NCBI GenBank assembly: GCA_003194525.1 | Contig: NBIV01000209.1 | Coordinates: forward strand, 62,001 to 126,000 | Reading direction: 5' to 3' | Length of the DNA: 64,000 bases | Source of the DNA: Gracilariopsis chorda | Lineage: Eukaryota; Rhodophyta; Florideophyceae; Gracilariales; Gracilariaceae | Part shown: piece after piece, positions 41,504-51,570 of the stretch | Layout of the letters: every line of letters begins with the position of its first letter | How positions within the stretch are numbered: position 1 is the first letter of the stretch | The notes under the pieces: generated by a model | The model's database searches: none | Told to the model about the DNA's origin: nothing | The model's input: only the letters and a program-made list of their open reading frames with translations | Translations under genes and position numbers: made by a program

Positions 41504-44441
41504 TTTCTGCGTTCTTTACGAGCGAACGCGCTTTTGCAGCTCGAGTCCTAGCGATGAATTTTACAATTGGCCAACACCTTCTTGCCGCTAAAGCGTTGTG
41601 TTTGATGGAAACCTTTAAGGCTTCTCCAGATAACGACTCACGCACTTCGAGGCACAATGCTTTCAACCTTTGGATTTGCACCTGATTTCATATCATCTCT
41701 GATGTACCGAAGGGTAAACCTTCGGCACATTATATGTTGATGAATAATCTGGCAGAATGGTCGATTTTTTTACTCACTGTTGAACGCGCCATTGCCGAAT
41801 CACCATTGTTCAAAATGTGTACCACCTAAAAATATCTGAAAAACCCAACCCCTAGACCCCCTGCACCAGGTGGGCACAGATGGAGTTCAGAAAACATACC
41901 CCTAAATACACCTATGAAACTAAAGCGTTCAGAACCCACAAGAGAGGGTACAGAACGCCAAACAATTTACGATTGGTCGTCACTGACCACTGGTCAGGTG
42001 TTGCAATGGCCTCCTAGCTAGTAGGGACTTCAACCCGGCGTGCGTGCACAACAATTCTACACTTCCACAACAAGCAGAACCGTTCACACTGTAGTTCCGA
42101 GTTTTCGTGGAAGTACGCCACCACCACATTTTTCTCAACACCCCGCCTTGCTTCGGCTTGTTCGTATCCAGATACGGGAAAGGCGGTAGCGCTTTGTCAC
42201 AGAAGAACTTGTCTTCCCGAAGGAAGGCCAAAAGCCTTTCTGGACAGTGACCAACTGGGCAGCCTTCGTTCTTCTTGGCATGTAGTGTGTTGATGGACCT
42301 TGCTCCCAATTCCTATTACACCGGGGGAGCTTCCTGTGAATGGAGCCTTCTTGATCTATGGTGGCCACTTTTCGCTCCGCCCATTTTTGTACCAAGTCTG
42401 CACCAGTTGTTTCTTGATGTGAACGCTTGAGGGCGTATTTTGCAGGTCAGAACACTTGGCTTTCATTACGACAAACCAGCCAGGTCCACTACGGGAATCC
42501 GGACTAGTACCCACCCCAGACAAGTCTATTAGACCTCTATGTGGAGATTAGGTTTAGCGCGCCATCAGTCTCTCTGAGTCCCTATCATTCAATTCAAGCG
42601 GAGGGGATTTTGAAAAGAAAGGGCGTGTACTTAAACGGAAATCATATTACGAGTGGGCCAAGCTAGCTAGAGATCGAAACCAAACGTGGTGCAGACAGCT
42701 CATCAACAAAATTGATAGTGGCGCTACATGGTAGTTACGGAGTGACCGGAGACTAAGCGCAGTGGTATATCCGCTAGTATCGCCGTTTACTCTGCGTTTG
42801 TAGGAAAGGTTTGATTGCTAGATTGCTAACCCTTTACAATGTGTCTAACCTTTTACTTTCATTCGATGACCGTGGGAGTTTGCAGCGTGTTACTGAGAGT
42901 GGATGCTTAGCTCTACCTGGATTTTCGATGTATTAGATAGGGTTAGCGATCCTAACCCCATAACTTGATATTGATTTGTCTCGCGTCCGTGTTGCTAGTC
43001 TTTCTAGCTTTGTGAAATTTATGCGATACTTTGCTGCTCAAGTCAGTCATAAGTTGAAGAGAAAAAGAAGGTCGCACATGCAATTGATAGGAACCGTTCC
43101 TGCCCCCCGCTGATATTGCTGATTATTGTGAGAGATTTAAAATCAAGCAGCTCATGTAAGGAAGCAGTAATTATCTTTGTGCGGGCTCGCCGGTAGAAAA
43201 CTGGAACATAATCTCAAACAAAGCGTGCCAGACCTCAAAAGCTATGGAGTTCTTAGCTTGGGATGCGCCAGTCAGTCATAGCTAGGAGAGACGAGGTACC
43301 CCACCCTTTCATGCTTTGAACATACCGTTGATTGGCAGTCGTGCTGTGTCGTAAGAAAATCAATCCACTGAATTGTGGCTTACGATAGTTCACGCCGTGG
43401 GACATTGGTTTGTACCGTTTTTTCTTGTGTGTCATCCATAACCTGTCCAGAGTTCACCTGTCAAGGTTTACGAATTAAGGGACATATGCCTTTGTACCGC
43501 GATAAGAACAGCCATCTTCGTTGTTTGTATCCTAAGGTTGTATACAATATCCCAACAATATTGCATCGCAAGAGTTCTATTGAGCTCAGGTTGAAGGGAT
43601 GAAGAATCTCGCCTTCGAGATTTCTCTCCATCCCTGCTTTCGTATATTGTTACATGCTCACCCTTCCGGGAGTCTCATATCTGCCCTTTTTGGATGGATT
43701 ATTGAACGGGGAAGTATACTGCCGTGTAGCGACCAGTGTAGTGTACCCGTAAAAGAGAGAGAGAGAGCGACCAGTGTGTTGGAGCCTTCTTGCCTGCAGC
43801 AATACTTCAAAGCTGAAACTAGCTCGTATTACTAGATCGTTAAAAGTTGGGACGAGGTTCATGCGTCCAGAAGCAGGCAATCGAACAGACAAACCGCAGC
43901 ATATCCGAAAGAATAGTTGTGCTTTCAATAGAAATTATTCGTCTCAGTAACTATACTGCAGAATGTCGGAGCTGAACAAACCCACGGCAAACAGTTGGCA
44001 CAACGCAAGATTATGTACTGCACAGAAAAGCACGTTGCAGCGTATGAAACTGGAGCAGTAAACCCTTCGTACTAGCTAGTGCCATGTAGCAATATTCAGG
44101 TGTCCAGCACAATGATATCAGGTGCCGCTTGCTGACAATTTGAGAAGAATCTCCTTTTCAAAAAAGGAGTGCGAGGTGTGAATTGTTAGTTGTACGACGA
44201 ATTTCTATGTCTTTAAAACTCTATTGCAGGGGCGACAAGAGGAAGTTGAGGTATCTCCAGCAAACTGTGATACATTCGATTACATACATAGATGGGTTGA
44301 AGATTTCCGCGAAACTCACAGGCATCTACTGGTGGAAAGCACAATACCTTTATTCTTTTAAAGCTGTTGACGGGGAACTTGTGTTGCTCACTTTCTACAA
44401 AGAATCAGTTCTCTAGATGCGTTAAGGTGTTACACACTGCG
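41504..44441. other. 2.9-kb gene-poor stretch
   Basis: No gene recognised on either strand. Open frames are short and lack family features. There is a (GA)n run at 43,756-43,768, resembling one at 63,801-63,813. The last part before 44,442 is presumably the promoter of the subtilase gene. Confidence 0.45.
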
Positions 44442-46788
44442 ATGTCCGCCATCTCTAACACGAACGATACGCGAGCCCGTGCATTTGGACATTCAGCGCA
44501 TAGAAGCTACTCGCAAGCACATCACAAAACGTTCAGGCTTGTCTTGATTCTCTTCTTTACATGCTCTTTCGGAGAGCTGCACGCGCAGTCCATAACTCAA
44601 ATACTTGTCAATTCAAGTGTAATTGGAACCACAAGAGACCTCGGACAAGATATTCAAGTGAACTATAGCAACAAAGACGTGGTTGAACAGGATGTGGGAC
44701 AAGCAGGAAAAGCAATACACCAACTTCGACTACAGGGTATTAACAACGTGTTCAGCGTCGAAATGTCCACTTGTGAAGGATCTGAATTCGACACTTATCT
44801 GGTAGTGCTGACTGATAATCCCCTAAACAAAAGTTTCCCAAGAGTGATCGCCGAGAGCGCAAATGACATCAACTGCGACAAGGGAGTTACCAGAGCATTT
44901 GTCTCTGCGAGACTGTACGGGGGAACTTACTACATCATGGTGACAGGGAACGGAGCGCAAGAAGGCAAGTACAATCTCACGGTCACGGCGCAATTGGAAT
45001 CATCTTCAGCATTGCCGTGGGGACTCGATCGTATTGATCAGCGGCGTTTACCGCTGGACAAAAGTTTCAACGTTAAGGACTCAGGTCAGGGCACGTGGAT
45101 CTATCTGATCGATTCCGGGGTTCGTCTTTCTCACGAGGAGTTTGAAGGTCGCGCAGAAAGTGGATACGACTTTGTAAACAATCGAGATGATAGACACATG
45201 GATTGCACGGGGCACGGAACACACATGGCCGGTATTATCGCAGGCAAGACGTACGGCATTGCAAAGAAAGCTCGAATCGTTTCTCTGAGAGTGTATGGCT
45301 GTGACCGGAGTGCTAAGACAGCGTCAATCATAAATGCATTAGATTGGGCAGTTTATCACTGGACTAGAACCGGATCAAACGGCATAATCGTACTGTCATT
45401 GAACACAAAGACACCATCCGAAACGCTCAGATCAATCGTGGCAAGTATTATACGTCGTGGAATCCCAGTGGTGGTGCCTGCTGGAGATGACGCCGAAAGT
45501 TCCTGTGAAGGCTATCCAGCGTCTGAACCAAACGTGCTCACAATAGGCTCAACGGATTCGATGGACAGACGAAGCGGATTTTCAAATCGCGGAAACTGCA
45601 CGGATTTGTACGCACCGGGCAGCGGCATTACGAGTGCATGGCACACAAGCGACGGGGCGAAACGAACGGTAAGCGGTACGGCACAGGCTGCGGCTCATGT
45701 GGCAGGGATCATGAGTCATTTGTTAGTGCTGAATGAAGGTCTTCTAGACGCGACTCAAGTGAGAAATGTAATGAAATCGATCAGCACTCACGATGTTGTC
45801 AAGTACAAAAACGGAAGTGACGTGGGTGCACTAGCGTTTGTACGATCGGTTCCAGCGTTTTCCGGCACGCCACCGCGCGAGAAACGGGTGTTGCTGATGT
45901 GCGTGCTTCGTGCGAATGTGTCGTCTTGTGAAGCGCACACGAGTGTGGTTCAGTCGATGAGAAAGGCTTTTGCACAGGCTGTCGAAGTGGCGTCTACAGA
46001 TGATGTGAGCATTGAGTGTAAAGCGGATGAAAGAATTGATGCGTCTGCTTTTTCGAAGCGGGTGCAGGTGAGAATAGAGGTGGAGGAACGAAAAGCGGGT
46101 AGCGCGTTCGGATTGTTGGAAAGAGCATTGGGCGAACAGAAAGGAACGACGGAGGAAGTGAGCGGGATTGAATTGGAGGTGGTGGAACAAGCTTGGGCGG
46201 TAGACTCGAGGCGGATTGTATTCTGGGGGGCGCCCTCGTTCGGGGAGTCGGAATCACGATCGCTGAGCAAAGGCGCAGTGGTCGGTATGATCGTGAGCGT
46301 GGTGTGCGTGACGGCTGTGATCGGGGTGGCGGGTTGGATGTGGATACGAAAGGTTCGACGCGTGGACGATATTGAGGCCATGGAGGGATCGATGGATGTT
46401 GAGAGAGGGCGCGTGGAATTTGATGATTACGGGAGTGACGACGGCAAGCTGAACGTGATGAGGTCGTTTAGAAACGTGGTTCGGCAGATGAGTCGTCACT
46501 ACATGTCGGGGGGACAGCGGGGGCAAAGCGGCGGCATCAATCAGATGGGAAGCTTCATCGGCGGAGAGGATCGGGTGCAGAAGGAGTTGGTGGAAATGCA
46601 GTCGTTTGGAGGGGAGGCGTTTGCGGGCATGATGGTAGGTGGCGAGGACAAGGTGGGTGTAGGTAGATCAGGCAGTGGCAGGATGAAAAGCTCGTGGTCA
46701 GGACGCGGGATGAGTGGGGTGGGAGAAGGGTCAGTGGCTTCCTTCCGTGGGTGGGACAACCTTGTGCTGGGTGGAAGAGGCGGTGCAG

Positions 46789-46819
<31 letters not shown>

Positions 46820-46901
46820 GGTGCGCATGCGCAGCGTGGGGGGGGAGGCGTTCGCCGTGCTGGGCGGCATGCACGTCGACTCGCATCGCGAGCGGCGCTG
46901 A
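44442..46901 (+). CDS. Membrane-anchored subtilisin-like (S8) protein, probable pseudoprotease
   Basis: 819 residues from ATG 44,442. It has a signal segment (RLVLILFFTCSFGELHAQS), a PPC-like beta domain (about residues 60-190, ending YYIMVTGNGAQEGKYNLTV), then a proteinase K-type S8 fold. Asp is present in YLIDSG (Asp224) and His in GHGTHMAGI (His258). The nucleophile motif, normally GTSMA-PHVAG, reads GTAQAAAHVAG, placing Ala414 where the catalytic Ser belongs. The oxyanion Asn, normally in AAGN, is Asp349 (PAGDD). One transmembrane helix follows (GMIVSVVCVTAVIGVAGWMW, about 613-635), then a Gly/Ser-rich cytoplasmic tail with a GDGDGD run. The frame is otherwise intact, so this looks like a maintained non-catalytic protein (binding or scaffold role inferred), not a decayed gene. 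Confidence 0.8.
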
Positions 46902-47180
46902 GGAGGGGACAATTCAACGCAGCGCGCGCGTGCGGTGCACGCGGCCTTGACGCGCAATTCAGAGCGCGCACGTGGCGCCTCCGCTCTCTGCTCCGTCGCT
47001 CAACTCGCGCGCGCCACGTGCTCCGTCTCGCAGCGCCCCGTCGCGCATCCGCGCGCGCCCCTAAACTTCACCGCACGCATAAAGTTATCTCAGTTAACTA
47101 AAGTTCATAACTGTGCGCACCTCTCCGCACCTCCCCGACGCTCCCCTTCCCAGCGCCCGTCCCACGTCGTGGTCGCCGAA

Positions 47181-48185
47181 ATGGGTCCAAATACGCCTCC
47201 GCCGCCCCGCCATTCAAGCAGCACTATAACGGCTTCTCCAGTCACTACGCCGTCGTCCACGTCTCCCTGTTCCACATCGCCGTCCAATCCGCGTACACCC
47301 CCCCCAAGGCCGCAAACGCCCACCGCGAAGCTGCCGCGGTGCGCCGTCGTTAATTTCCGAAAGGACGGTTCGTCTCTTGCTTGGGCGCCCCGACTGTCGC
47401 ACAACCGCGGCGGAATTGCCGCCCGCGTGCACAACTTTGAGGATGCGTTCTCTCTCGAAGAGTTTTCCTCGCGCGCACTAAACGCGCCGGTTTCCATGCG
47501 TGATGCGCACAATGACGCTTCTGCGTTCGGAAATGCACAGCCGCGCTCACTCCACTTGTCTACCCCCTCGCAGCAGCACGCCGCATTAGCTGCTGCCACA
47601 CCGCCTGGCGCTGCCGGCGTCAACGCATCGCAACCTGCACGTGTGCACCACATGCCACAGCAACATCAGCCGCAGCAGCAGCACAAGCAGTACACCGCGC
47701 GTCAGCGCGCAAACAATCTGCGCGCTTCAGGCGGCATAAGAAGGTCGGCCATATCGTTCTTCAAGAGACTATTGCAAAGGGAAAGAACATGTCGAAACGG
47801 CAGAACGGCGGACAAAGCGCGTCAGCAATCAGCGCAACATGCGTGCCTTTCGCCCCGTTTTCATGAGCGCGTTTCGGACAGAATGGCGCGCAAGATTTCG
47901 GACTCTACAGTGACGGATGAGAGCGACGAGATGGGCGAAGGAGCTGATGCCGGTCGTGTTCGATTCGAACACAAGTCCAAATCGGTATGGAGAGCGTGTT
48001 CACCTGTGCAACACTCGACGCCTAAACGTCGTATCAGAAGTTCTATGGGGGCTCGTCCCATGCCCATGCTAAGGAGACGAATGCATAAACAGAGCGAGCT
48101 TGGCACCAGCATGGACCGTTCTGCGACTGAGGCAGCGCCGCCGCAAGAAGACCCGTACGTGCGTTTCATCACGTCGGTGATGTAG
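47181..48185 (+). CDS. Unrecognised low-complexity protein
   Basis: 334 residues if it starts at ATG 47,181; the open phase reaches back to 46,935 without another good ATG. No family recognised. It begins with a Pro/Ser/Thr-rich stretch (residues 1-50), then a more ordered segment (CAVVNFRKDGSSLAWAPRL and ARVHNFEDAFSLEEFSSRAL), a His/Gln-rich stretch near 155-175, a basic helix (SAISFFKRLLQRERTCR), an acidic patch and a basic tail. The ends are therefore disordered, with two short conserved-looking cores. Codon use is GC-rich like the adjacent subtilase. A nuclear or regulatory role is possible but not supported by a motif. It lies 279 bp downstream of the subtilase stop. Confidence 0.55.
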   Translation: MGPNTPPPPRHSSSTITASPVTTPSSTSPCSTSPSNPRTPPPRPQTPTAKLPRCAVVNFRKDGSSLAWAPRLSHNRGGIAARVHNFEDAFSLEEFSSRALNAPVSMRDAHNDASAFGNAQPRSLHLSTPSQQHAALAAATPPGAAGVNASQPARVHHMPQQHQPQQQHKQYTARQRANNLRASGGIRRSAISFFKRLLQRERTCRNGRTADKARQQSAQHACLSPRFHERVSDRMARKISDSTVTDESDEMGEGADAGRVRFEHKSKSVWRACSPVQHSTPKRRIRSSMGARPMPMLRRRMHKQSELGTSMDRSATEAAPPQEDPYVRFITSVM

Positions 48186-49433
48186 CGTGCGAGGGCGCGC
48201 GGTTTCTAGGGCTCTGTCGACAACGGAAAAGCGTTGGTGTTGCAATCGATTGTGCGTACATGGTTGTCGCTTTGGTGTGTGCGCGCCTCTGCGCGCAGAA
48301 GGGCGCAAGGGTGTTGTGCATAGCAGCGGCAAAGAGGTGGTACATTGCGCGGTAGGATAGCGTTTCGTTTCGTCTTGTGTGTCTCCCTTTTCTCTGTTGC
48401 TGTTGTACGTATTTTGTATAAACGTTGTGGGCGCTGTGTTTGCGTTGAGAGCGGACGAGTGGCGCGGAAGCGTTGCAAGTGCGGCGCGCTGCGAGCGCAC
48501 AGGCGCGCGGTTGGTTGTCACACGTACAGTTGTGGCATGGTAGCAGGGGGGTGAGCTCAGCCCGAAGGGGCTGAGCCACAGTTTATTGTGGTCACTTGAT
48601 GGTAAGGGTTAGCGCAGTGTTGTAAAATTGGATAGACTGTTGTCGTCGCAGATATAGCACAAATATGAAGGTTTGTTCAGCACAGAGCTGGGGTGCGTCT
48701 GTACGTCTCTGCGCCGCCGTTCTGCGTTTACTCGACCCCAGGCTGGGCCTCTTATTGTGGTTGTTGTGTGACCTTTGGCAAGGTGGTTCTTACTGACAAT
48801 CACATTAGGGCGGCAGCGCCCTTTGATCTCGGGTCTTCCCGTAGAAGCTTGGTACTAATCTTTCCATGTTCCGAGATAGTAGCTAGTGAGCGCAACACGG
48901 CTGCTGCAAGGTGAGAGCAAGCAGCAGTCATCGGCTACATTCCGGGGACATGAATAGAGATTGGTACTACGGGACAGAGAAAATCTTTCTTTCCGAGGAG
49001 CTTTACGTACATAGAGTTTAGCATGCTAGACGAAGAAAAGCTCCCCTGTAGAGTTAGATTCTACCACAATGCGGTAATCAGGTAATGTGTGCTCATAAAA
49101 AAAAGAAGATCATTGCATCAGGCAATACAATGTGTTTCATAATTAGATCATTGCGTTAGGCAATACAAAATTCATCCGTGGCGCATCTCACAAGTAGTAC
49201 AGTAGTAGGGCGAGCTGTATCACCAGCAAACACAGTCGGGCTTTCGGGATACTAAAGTGTGTCAGTAGAGCTATTGCCAGCGCAAAGCAGTGTCATACCG
49301 TAGTCAAAACGACTAGGCCACACATGTCCGCTGTGAACTGATGATAGTCGCAGCTGGTACACGTGTATCAACCACCACAAGCAGTACGCTTGTAGTACAA
49401 GCCTTGTACGTGTTCCCACCACAGTTCTGCGAC
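48186..49433. other. Intergenic with hairpin and dispersed repeat
   Basis: Convergent region between the unrecognised gene and the M48 protease. It contains a 9-bp perfect stem at 48,555-48,576 (GCTCAGCCC, loop GAAG, GGGCTGAGC), one member of the inverted 283-bp repeat pair (separate entry), and two tandem copies of a roughly 36-bp sequence with AGATCATTGC...AGGCAATACAA at 49,106-49,170. Confidence 0.55.
48825..49107 (+). repeat. 283-bp dispersed repeat, copy 1 (inverted partner at 62,562)
   Basis: Runs from GATCTCGGGTCTTCCCGTAG to CAGGTAATGTGTGCTCAT plus an A-rich end. Its reverse complement occurs at 62,562-62,846 with only scattered differences, for example GGTACTAATC against GGTGCTGATC. 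No coding capacity. Likely a fragment or terminal part of a transposable element. Confidence 0.8.
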
Positions 49434-50546
49434 TTACGCCGTGCCGCCACGCGGCGAAGCGCAACGCGCACCGGCGTCGTGAATCGAAAGCGCTTTTGTC
49501 TGCGCGCCCACGCACCGCTCGTCGAAACGCAACGCCAGCGCGGCCGCCTGCTGCCGCAGTTGCCACGCGCGCTCCTTCGACATGGGGTGCGTTGACACCA
49601 TTGACTTCACACGCTTCGAAATCCACCCCCCCTCTTCCTCTCGCGTTACCGCCGCCAGTTTGTCGAACACAACCGGCCCCTTTCGCGGGTCGTAACACGC
49701 CTCCGTCATCACTATCAACCCCACCGCGTCCGCCTCGCGCTCCAGCTTGCGCCCGTACGGCAGCTCCAGCAGCAGCTTGGACACGCTGGCTGACATCATG
49801 TGCGAGCTTAGCACCGCGCTCAGCACCACCACCAACGGCAGCATCAACATTTGTACCTGCATCTTCTCCGCTGAATGTCGGTTGATGGCGTGCGCAATCT
49901 CGTGCGATAGTACCATTGCCACTTCTTCGTCGCAGCTGCAAAGTCGTAACAGCCCCGTAGTCACCAACATGCGTCCCCCTGGAACGCACACAGCATTCGG
50001 CATGTCGTCCTCGCACACCGCCACAGACCACTTGAACCCTTTACTCAGCTCCGCATCCAGCCCTTTGCACGCGCGAGCAAGCCGCGTGACAACCCGTCTG
50101 GCGCGCAGACTATGCGCATCATTCGGTTCCAAAACAGCTCGCTGTACGGAGTGTATCAGCTCGTCGTACGTCCTTCTACCCAGCTCCATTTCCCGCTGCG
50201 TCGACATGCTTATTACTCGCCATCTCTTCGTGAACGGCGCACGCTCTAGATGGTATACCGCATATATCACGCCTGCGCCCGCCGCCCCCACCAGTATGCG
50301 AACCCCGATTCCGCTTTGATTCGGCCTGCGCGGAAAGCGCGTATACCCGTTGTCACCGCCTGTTCGTTGAACCGTGCGAGTCACACTTCGTGCAGATGCC
50401 AACGCGCTGTTATAACCCACGGAGTGCAGTCGTCGTGAATCACTTCTGCTCATGCCGCGTCTCAGCTGCACCTGCATCCTCGGAAGCGCCCTGCATTTTG
50501 TGCGCACATAAACCACAACACTGTTCAGCACGCATCCGCACTTCAT
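49434..50546 (-). CDS. OMA1-like M48 metallopeptidase, mitochondrial
   Basis: 370 residues from the first ATG in phase, 50,546 (other Met codons at 50,477 and 50,453 are also plausible). A basic presequence is followed by a hydrophobic segment (IGVRILVGAAGAGVIYAVY, about 80-99), a helical region, and the zinc-protease core LSHEIAHAINRH (HEIAH, His215 and His219) with the third-ligand motif EREADAVGL. This matches the OMA1/M48C group of inner-membrane proteases. Known: OMA1 acts in mitochondrial stress quality control, cleaving inner-membrane substrates. The protein has PLVVVLSAVL after the active site, a second possible membrane helix. The Ala/Arg-rich tail is GC-rich. OMA1 orthology, as opposed to another M48C member, is inferred. 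Confidence 0.85.
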   Translation of the reverse strand: MKCGCVLNSVVVYVRTKCRALPRMQVQLRRGMSRSDSRRLHSVGYNSALASARSVTRTVQRTGGDNGYTRFPRRPNQSGIGVRILVGAAGAGVIYAVYHLERAPFTKRWRVISMSTQREMELGRRTYDELIHSVQRAVLEPNDAHSLRARRVVTRLARACKGLDAELSKGFKWSVAVCEDDMPNAVCVPGGRMLVTTGLLRLCSCDEEVAMVLSHEIAHAINRHSAEKMQVQMLMLPLVVVLSAVLSSHMMSASVSKLLLELPYGRKLEREADAVGLIVMTEACYDPRKGPVVFDKLAAVTREEEGGWISKRVKSMVSTHPMSKERAWQLRQQAAALALRFDERCVGAQTKALSIHDAGARCASPRGGTA

Positions 50547-51570
50547 GTATCTGTCCGATCTTGGCCAGAAGCTTTTCCGCTTGTAGACACACACAATCGC
50601 CGCCCTTCCTCCGCGCTTTTGCAGTGCACCGCGTGTGAACCGAGAAGCCCACCAAAGCCGATCGCAATGCCACTGCCTAGGGTAAAGGCTTGACCTTAGC
50701 AGGGGCGGCACTCCTAACCCTTGGGTTAACTGTATTCAACAAGAGAGTCTTTTTCGTCCAGCGTACGTGCTCAACTCTGACGGCTTCAAAACTTTGTACT
50801 ACAGAGGTACAGTAAAGGGCTAGCGGTAACCACATATCTGCTTGTAATGTGCCGTCGTACGAGTAGTTCTGTGTCACGCGTTTCCGTTACGCCGACAGCT
50901 GCTCCCCACCGCCTCGCAAAACTCCTTCGTTGCGGACGGTTTACAACGCCCAAACTCCCAGAGCGCACCGGTCCGTACCAGTATCAAAGCGGTGCGCCAT
51001 GTCTAATCATTTACATGATCAAAATCATTTTGCGCTGCACCAAACTCCTTGTGCACACTCGTTCACGCGGCGTGTTGCGGTTTTCAGCGTTTAACATTTC
51101 CACACATGCGTGGAATAAACCATACTCTTTGTATTACCAAAGAGTACTTCTGTACAATATGAAACGTTTACTTACATAGCCGCATTACGTTCCCACTGGC
51201 AACTTCCCACATGTTGCTCTAGCTACAATTGCTCGCGTTCGCAAAGGGTTACAAGGCTACCTTGCGGGCGACTGTCTGCATTTCACACACTTGTGTGAAA
51301 TGCAGACACAGAAGCTTTAGTCCACTTGTGTGCAAAGTGAACCAGAGCTTCCGAAATCATCTGTAAACAGTAGTTAACAGATATCCATCCCAGTATTTCA
51401 AAAGCCCACGTCGTCATGTCTATAGCAAAAGCGTTCGTCAACTTCTCTTTGTGCACCTTATGCCTCGCATACCCTAGTCCCATGTTTCAACGTACGCACG
51501 ATTTCCAATGCATCGTCTTCTATTCTTCATAGCTTTGAACACAAGTGCAACACGGCCTACTAGCCACAAT
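50547..51570. other. Intergenic between M48 protease and Mbb1-like gene
   Basis: About 1.0 kb downstream of the Mbb1-like gene and upstream of the protease gene (both on the minus strand). No gene recognised. Contains the perfect palindrome listed separately. Confidence 0.45.
51273..51308. repeat. Perfect 17-bp-arm palindrome with 2-nt loop
   Basis: TGTCTGCATTTCACACA at 51,273-51,289 is exactly complementary to TGTGTGAAATGCAGACA at 51,292-51,308. It lies 263 bp past the stop codon of the Mbb1-like gene in its direction of transcription. It could form a very stable cruciform or RNA hairpin. Confidence 0.85.

Noticed and set aside
41403..41691. Upstream exon or second gene before the PheRS start
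   Set aside because: The overlapping minus-strand frame lacks motifs, and PheRS already has a complete presequence from ATG 41,503.
46785..46815. (GGCGAC)n run as a possible structural or regulatory element
   Set aside because: It is in-frame coding sequence giving a Gly-Asp run in the cytoplasmic tail of the subtilase-like protein.
46541..46971. Arg/Pro-rich open frames antisense to the subtilase tail
   Set aside because: High GC content removes stop codons in all frames here, and the sense frame carries the recognised domains.
49107..49170. Two tandem 36-bp copies containing GGCAATACAA
   Set aside because: A real but very short duplication at the edge of the dispersed repeat. Only two copies with no repeat-spacer regularity, so not a CRISPR-like or satellite array.
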